Assembly (NCBI RefSeq): GCF_008728515.1
Contig: NC_044986.1
Coordinates: 52,936,855-53,000,854 of the forward strand
Length of the DNA stretch: 64,000 bases
Direction of reading: 5' to 3'
From: Papio anubis
Taxonomy: Eukaryota; Chordata; Mammalia; Primates; Cercopithecidae
The position numbers and the translations under genes are program-made. The notes beneath the pieces were generated by a model that was not told the DNA's origin, did not search any database, and saw nothing but the letters and a program-made list of their open reading frames with translations. Positions 58,429-64,000 of the stretch are shown piece after piece (position 1 is the stretch's first letter; each line of letters starts with the position of its first letter).

Positions 58429-58976
58429 AGTAGGGCCTGGGCATACTCACACACCCCAAAGACAGGCCCCAACACTATTGCCACAGGAAAAAGGTGCACC
58501 TGAGCCACATACCTGCCTGTCCCTCCCAAGACTGCCTGCCTGGTGTTCCTGCAGGAGAGAGTTCACAGCGTAGCCTCTATTGCCCTACCTGAGTGTTTTG
58601 TTTGTAGGGCTGGAGCAATTTACCACTGTATCACAGGCAGTGCTTGGCCCCAAAGGGCCAAAGGACAAATCCACTGGCCTGATCCCAGGTCCTCAGGAGT
58701 TGAACACATCACCCAGGTATATGGAGATAAAATCTGTGGCCTGATCTTCATCTGGGGAGGAGCCACCAGTGACAGAACACAGAGAAATGTGTGATGTGGG
58801 TTCTTGGGGAGGTGGTGCAGGAGCTGGTGCCCCTTTGAGAGGCTGGACCAGGAAGAATGTGGCACAATAGCTGCTGTTTCTGCCCCAGGGATTATCACAG
58901 CCTGGAATGTCTGGAATGGCTCAGCAATCTGGGCACAGGTGGCTTGGGACTAGTTTTGAGGGTTGGGCCTGTTGCC

Positions 58977-59126
58977 AGGCCCAGACACCAGAGGAAGACC
59001 TGCCATGTGGTGGGAAGTCAAGGACCCCGAACGGAGGGACCGACTGGAGCCAGGCCCAGACACCAGAGGAAGACCTACCATGTGGCGGGAAGTCAGGGAC
59101 CCCGAACGGAGGGACCGGCTGGAGCC
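58977..59126. repeat. 75-bp tandem duplication across an LTR edge
   Basis: Units 58977-59051 and 59052-59126 differ at only 4 positions, all transitions. Each unit joins 29 bp of L1 5' UTR ('aggcccagacaccagaggaa'...) to the first 46 bp of the MER11-like LTR ('tgtggcgggaagtcagggac'...). As 75 is a multiple of three, frames through it show a 25-residue repeat, which is an artefact of this. Confidence 0.96.
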
Positions 59127-60096
59127 ACGGCAGAGGAAACATAAATTGTGAAGATTTCTTGGACCTTTATCATTTCCCTAATAATACTCTTATAATTTCT
59201 TACACCTGTCTGTCTTTAATCTCTTAATCTTGTTATCTTTGTAAGCTGAGGATGTACGTCACCTCAGGACACTGTGATGATTGTGTTAACTGTACAAACT
59301 GATTGTAAAACACGTGTGTTTGAACATATGAAATCAGTGCACCTTGAAAATGAACAAAATAACAGCGATTTTAGAGAACAAGGGAAGACAACCATAATGT
59401 CTGACTGCCTGCGGGGTCGGGCAAAAAGAGCCATATTTTTCTTCTTGCAGAGAGCCTATGAATGGATATGCAAGTAGCAGAGATATTGCTAAATTCTTTT
59501 CCTAGCAAAGAATATAATAGTAAGCCCCTAGGAAAAGAATTTCATTCCTTGGGGGAGGTCTATAAATGGCTGCTCTGGGAGTGTCTGTCCTATGCAGTTA
59601 ATATAAGGACTGAGATGTGCCCTGGTCTCCTGAAGTACCCTCAGGCTTACTAGGATTGGGAAACCCCAGCCCTGATAAATTTGAGGTCAGACCAGTTCTC
59701 TGCTGTTGAACCCTGTTTTCTGTTAAGATGTTTATCAAGACAATACATACACTGCTGAACATAGACCCTTATCAGGAGTTTCTGATTTTGCCCTGGTCCT
59801 GTTTCCTCAGAAGCATGTGATCTTTGTTCCCCTTTTTGCCTCTTCAAGCATGTGATCTTTGTAACCTAATCCCTGTTCGTACACCCCCTCCCCTTTTGAA
59901 ATCCCTAATAAAAACTGGCTGGTTTTGCAGCTCAGGTGGGCATCATGGACCTACTGATATGTGATGTCATCCCCCCCTCCAGTGGCCCAGCTGTAAAATT
60001 CCTCTCTTTGTACTCTTTATCTTTATTTCTCAGACCAGCCGACACTCCAGGAAAATAGAACCTATGTTGAAATATTGGGGGTGGGTTCCCCCAATA
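59006..60096 (+). mobile_element. MER11-like HERV-K solo LTR with 6-bp TSD
   Basis: Starts 'tgtggtgggaagtcaaggac' and runs through 'cataaattgtgaagatttct', 'gctgaggatgtacgtcacct', 'gaggtctataaatggctgct' (TATA context), 'gacaatacatacactgctga', 'aatccctaataaaaactggc' (poly(A) signal), ending 'gggtgggttcccccaata'. Exact hexamers ctgcca at 59000-59005 and 60097-60102 are the TSD, typical of ERV2/HERV-K integration. Includes the 75-bp duplication at its left edge. No viral gene. Confidence 0.9.
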
Positions 60097-60834
60097 CTGC
60101 CAGGTCTAGCATGTGGAAGCTGGGTGGCTCCCAAGAACACCTGCTGGGCTGAAAACCCCAGGCCACCCCTCTTCTCCCAAGAGGGATCTGTGGCTCAAAA
60201 GAGGTGCCTCTCCCCTCCTGGTTGTTTGTCTCTATGGCCTGAGAGTGGCCCCTAAATCCAAGATGGTATCAGCACTTGCATCGCTGTCCAGATGCAACCC
60301 TGCCCAGCTTTGCCACCTTGGCAGCAGAGCACAGGATGAGATCACTGGAAGCCTAATACCCTGCCCTTCACCACGGACACCCCACTATTTTCCTTGAACA
60401 ACAAAGGCCAAGTAAAATTTCCACTGTCATCATAACAACTATTATGCACAAATTCCACCTACTGTCCCATAGCATAAACTGCAGTATAATTTCTGCTGAC
60501 AGAAGTTCACAGTGGTGGAAAATAAGCTAAGCCTCCCAAGACTCGACTTTCCCATCTCCCTAGGAGACAATGAGTCTGATCACATGCACAGCACACCACT
60601 ACAATAATCTACAAAAAACTAAACAATTAGCATTTGAGAAACCACTACACTAAGGCTACCTAAATCAGGGAATTCAGACAGAGCCTTGGCCCCCTAAAAG
60701 CACAAAGAAGAAAAGCCAAAGGACCCTACTCAACATACACAATAGTCTCATGCTCAAGGGGGAAAAAATTCTACCCAAATGAAAAGTAAATTCCAAAATA
60801 AGAAGGAGCAGCATCTCTAAATAAGAAGAAACCA

Positions 60835-60847
60835 GCACACACACACA

Positions 60848-60880
<33 letters not shown>
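60835..60880. repeat. (CA)n microsatellite in the L1
   Basis: CA run with one 'aaac' interruption, between the L1 5' UTR and ORF1. Confidence 0.96.
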
Positions 60881-60882
<2 letters not shown>

Positions 60883-61421
60883 CATCACTAGAAAGACACA
60901 GAAGGTTATGACACCTCCAAAGTACCACACTAGCACTGTAGCAATGGATCCTAACTAAAATGAAAACTTTGAAATGACAGAAAAATATTTTAAAATATCA
61001 ATTGCAAGGAAGTTCAATGAACTCCAAGAGAAAGTTGGAAGACCAACACAAAGAAACCAAAAAGAAAAAACAATTTAGAAGATGAAAGACTATATACACA
61101 CACATATATAAAAAACAAGAAAAACAGAGCTTTTAGAAATTATAAATACACTGAAGGAATTTCAAAACACAGTTGAAAGCATTAAAAATAGACTAAGACA
61201 AACAGAAGAAAAAAAATGAAGCTTAAAGACCAGTCTTTTTAATTAACCCAGTCAGAAAAAATAAAGAAAAAAGAATTTTTAAAAATGAATAAAGTCTTCA
61301 AGAAATATGGGATTATGCAAAGTGAACAAATATATGACTTATAGGCATTCTTCAGGGAGAAAAAGAAAAAGAAGTCTGGAAAATATATTAGAGAGAATAA
61401 TTCAGGAAAATTTCCCTAATC

Positions 61422-61676
61422 TTGTTAATATGTAGAAATTATATACAAAACTGTAGAGACACCTGGCAGATATTATACAGGGCAAACATCACTAAGGCTT
61501 ATAATCATCAGACTATTCAAGGCCAAGGTGAAAGAACAAATCTTAAAAGAGCAAGACAGAAGTGTCAAATCACCTATAAAGGAAATTCCATCAAATTAAT
61601 AGCAGACTTCTCAGCAGAAACCATACAAGCCAGAAGAGACTGGGGATCTAACTTTAACCTTCTTAAAGAAAAATAA
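61422..61676 (+). pseudogene. L1 ORF1p C-terminal remnant
   Basis: An 84-codon frame containing the ORF1p C-terminal domain pattern: 'ITYKGNSIKLIADFSAETIQ' followed by 'ARRDWGSNF' and 'LLKEK'. The L1 ORF1p C-terminal domain takes part in nucleic-acid binding with the RRM domain. The frame is closed shortly after and the N-terminal coiled-coil is in other frames, so no full protein is made. Confidence 0.8.
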
Positions 61677-62029
61677 TGACAACCAAAAATTGTATATCCT
61701 GCCAAACTAAGCTTGGTAAATAAAGGAGAAACAAAGTATTTCCCAGCAAGCAGACACTAAGATAATTCATTATGAATACAACAGTCCTACAAGAAATCCT
61801 CAAGGAAGTTCTAAACATGGAGATGAAAAGATGATACACTCTATTATAAAAGTACATGTAATTAGAGAACTCACAAATCTTATAAAGCAATTAGACAATT
61901 GAGAATCCAAGGCAAGTAACTAACAACACTATGGCAGTAAAGAAAACTCACATATTAGTATAAACCTTGAATGTTGATACCCGAAATTCCTCACACAAAA
62001 TATATAGATTGTCAAATGGAATTTAAAAA

Positions 62030-64000
62030 AAACATGACCCAACCATCTGTTACTTAAAAAAGACCCACTTCACTTAAAACATCTGTAGGCTCAAAGTAAA
62101 GTGATAGCAAAGATAGATCACATACATGGAAAACAAAAGCAAGCAGGAGAAGCCATTCTTAAATCAGACAAAACAGACTTTAAACCAGCAACAATTTTAA
62201 AAACAAAAAAGAAAAAGAAGGGCATTGAATAATGATAAAGAAATCAGTACAAGATTTAACTATCTTAAATATATATATATGCACCCAACACTGCAGTATT
62301 AAAACTAGTACTACAAGACCTAAGTACTGTGTTGGCAGCAACACAATAACAGTGGGGGCCATCAACAACCACTGACAACACAAGACAGGTTATCAAGGCA
62401 GACAGTCAACAAAGAAATTCTGCACTTAAATTGGACTCTAGACCAAACAGACCAAACAGCCAGGGAGTATAAATTTTTCTCATCTGTGCATGGAATATTT
62501 TCCAAAACTGACCATATGCTTGGCCATAAAGCAAGTCTCAATATATCAAAAAAGTAAATAATATCAAGTATCTTTTAGAACCATAGTGGAATAAAACTAG
62601 AAATCAATACCAAGGGGACTCTCAAAACCACACAAGTATATGGACACTAAACAACTTGCTTCTGAATGACTTTTGGATAAACAACAAAATTAAGGCAGAA
62701 ATTAAAAAAAAAGTTTTGAAATAAATGAAAACAGACACATGACATACCAAAACCTCTTGAATACAGCAAAAGCAGTGCTAAGATAAAAGTTTATAGCATT
62801 TAAATGTCCACATCAAAAACAGAAAGATTTCAAATTAACAACCTAGTTTGCACCTCAATGAACTAGAAAAGCAAGAACAAACAAAACCCAAAGCTAACCG
62901 AAGAAAAGAAATAACAGAAATCAGAGCAGAACCAAACGAGATTGAGACCAAAAAATGGTACAAAAGATCAACAAATTAAAAATTTGTTACTTTGAAAAAA
63001 TAAACAGAACTGATAGAATGCTAGTTACTTTAGTCAAAAACAAGAGAGAAGATACAAATCAGCACAATCAGAAATGATAAAGGTGATACTACAACTGATA
63101 ACACAGAAATATAAAAGGTAATCAGAGGTTACTATGAATATCTCTATATGCAGAAACCAGAAAGTCTAGAATAAATGGGTAAATTTATGCAAAAATATAA
63201 CCTCCCTGGACTTAACCAGGAAGAAATAGAAATCCTGAATAGATCAATAATGAGTAATGAAATTGAATCACTCATAGAAAATCTTCCAGCGAAAAAAGTC
63301 CACAGCAGATAGATTCAAAGCCAAATTTTACCAGATGTACAAAGGAGAGTTAGTACCAATCTTCCTGAAACTATTCCAAAATTGAGGAGGAGGGATTCAT
63401 CCATTACTCATTCTATAAAACCAGTTTCACTCTGATAACTAATATCAGGCAAGGACACAACAGCAACAGAAAAATTACAGGTCAATGTTCCTAGTGAACA
63501 TAGATGCAAAAATCTTCAACAAAATATTAGCAAATAGGATTCAACAGCACATCAAACAGGTAATTCATCATAATCAGGCGGGTTTTATTTCAGGAATGCA
63601 AGGGTGGTTCAGCATTTGCAAATCAGTAAGTGTGATTCTCCATGTAAATAGAATGAAAAACAAAAATCATATTATTATCTGAAGGGACACAGAAAAAGCA
63701 TTTTATAAAATCCAACATGTCTTCATAATTAAAACCCTCAACAGACTAGATACTGAAGAAAAATACATCAAAATAGTAAGAGCCATCTATGACAAGCCCA
63801 CAGCCAACATAATGCTGAAGGGATTAACAGTTCAAGGCATTCATTACCCTTAAGAACGGGAACAAGACAAGGATGTTCACTATCACCACTCCTATTCAAC
63901 ACAGTACTGGAAGTTCTAGTAAGAGCAATAAGACAAGAAAAAAATAAAAAATAAAAAATATCCAAATTGGAAAACAGAAAGTCAAATTATTCCTATTTTC
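62030..64000 (+). pseudogene. L1 ORF2 (endonuclease and RT start), cut by window
   Basis: Degenerate ORF2: endonuclease-like phrases to about 62750 ('atatatatgcacccaacact', 'tgcttggccataaagcaagt'), then the RT part with the 65-codon frame 63485-63682 ('NIDAKIFNKILANRIQ', 'QAGFISGMQGWF'). Further on, about 63845-63935 shows 'TGTRQGCSLSPLLFNTVLEV' in another frame. The window ends just before the expected FADD catalytic motif. Many frameshifts make it non-functional. Confidence 0.85.

Larger units (their letters stand above)
57018..64000 (+). mobile_element. L1 with intact 5' start, runs off the window
   Basis: Starts near 57018 with the L1 5' end ('aagaaggctgagtagatgta', 'cagtaaccaaaatattgagt', 'gagagaacaccaaaattcaa'). 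The 5' UTR continues in three pieces (57018-57502, 58429-59005, 60097-60900) separated by two LTR insertions, then ORF1 (about 60955-61850) and ORF2 (about 62030 onward). An older L1PB/L1MA-grade element: both ORFs are broken. About 5 kb of L1 remains after removing nested LTRs. The 3' end lies beyond the window. Confidence 0.9.

Noticed and set aside
58857..59227. Frames with an internal 25-residue repeat, as a repeat protein
   Set aside because: The repeat is the 75-bp DNA duplication, present in all frames of both strands, at an L1/LTR junction.
1..64000. CRISPR arrays, operons, prophage, toxin-antitoxin or other prokaryotic systems
   Set aside because: No regularly spaced direct repeats with unique spacers and no bacterial-type coding density; the repeat content is primate.
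1..64000. Structural RNA genes (tRNA, snRNA, 7SL, Y RNA)
   Set aside because: No intact cloverleaf or snRNA-like sequence seen; MIR heads are tRNA-derived but far too diverged to be tRNA genes. A tRNAscan or Rfam search would be decisive.

Overview
This is AT-rich nuclear DNA from a catarrhine primate, most likely human or an ape. The call rests on repeat content read by eye: AluY and AluS copies, L1PA 3' ends with the purine-rich 3' UTR, MSTA/MSTB/THE1-type MaLR LTRs, Hsmar2-like mariners, and LTRs of HERV-K groups (an LTR5/LTR13-like copy and a MER11-like copy). I see no protein-coding gene, no convincing exon chain, no structural RNA gene and no CRISPR or prokaryotic feature. The open frames are short and nearly all lie in transposon-derived or simple-repeat DNA.

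Layout. 1-9 kb: an L1 scrap, several MIRs, an L2 pair, MER5-like, a 5'-truncated L1PA with target-site duplication (TSD), an MLT1-type LTR and an AluS. 9-18 kb: a pogo/Tigger-like MITE, a 2.2-kb MaLR (THE1/MST) element with internal region and a 107-bp perfect tandem duplication, a hAT-like MITE, long T-rich unassigned DNA and an AluY. 18.7-22.4 kb: an old L1M broken up by a rearranged L1PA, an AluY, an inverted L1 tail and an MSTB LTR. 25-34 kb: L1 tail, MIR pairs, an Alu with intact TSD, a minus-strand Hsmar2-like mariner, and a HERV-K LTR split by an L1PA. 35.2-41.6 kb: two minus-strand L1M elements, the first with 5' UTR and ORF1. 43.6-49.6 kb: L1PA tail, Alus, an L2 bracketed by a short inverted repeat, and a dense palindromic AT/GT region holding two MaLR LTRs in opposite orientation. 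50-56 kb: a diverged direct repeat of about 300 bp that I cannot assign to a family, a second Hsmar2-like mariner, MLT1, L2 and MSTA. 56.8-64 kb: a Tigger end, then an L1 with its 5' end present, running off the right edge and hosting two LTRs in its 5' UTR.

Nothing here forms a pathway or operon. The interest is in nested insertion history and in several tandem and inverted duplications. Family names come from remembered consensus features, not a database search. Boundaries are good to a few bases where a TSD is quoted and to about 10-50 bases otherwise.
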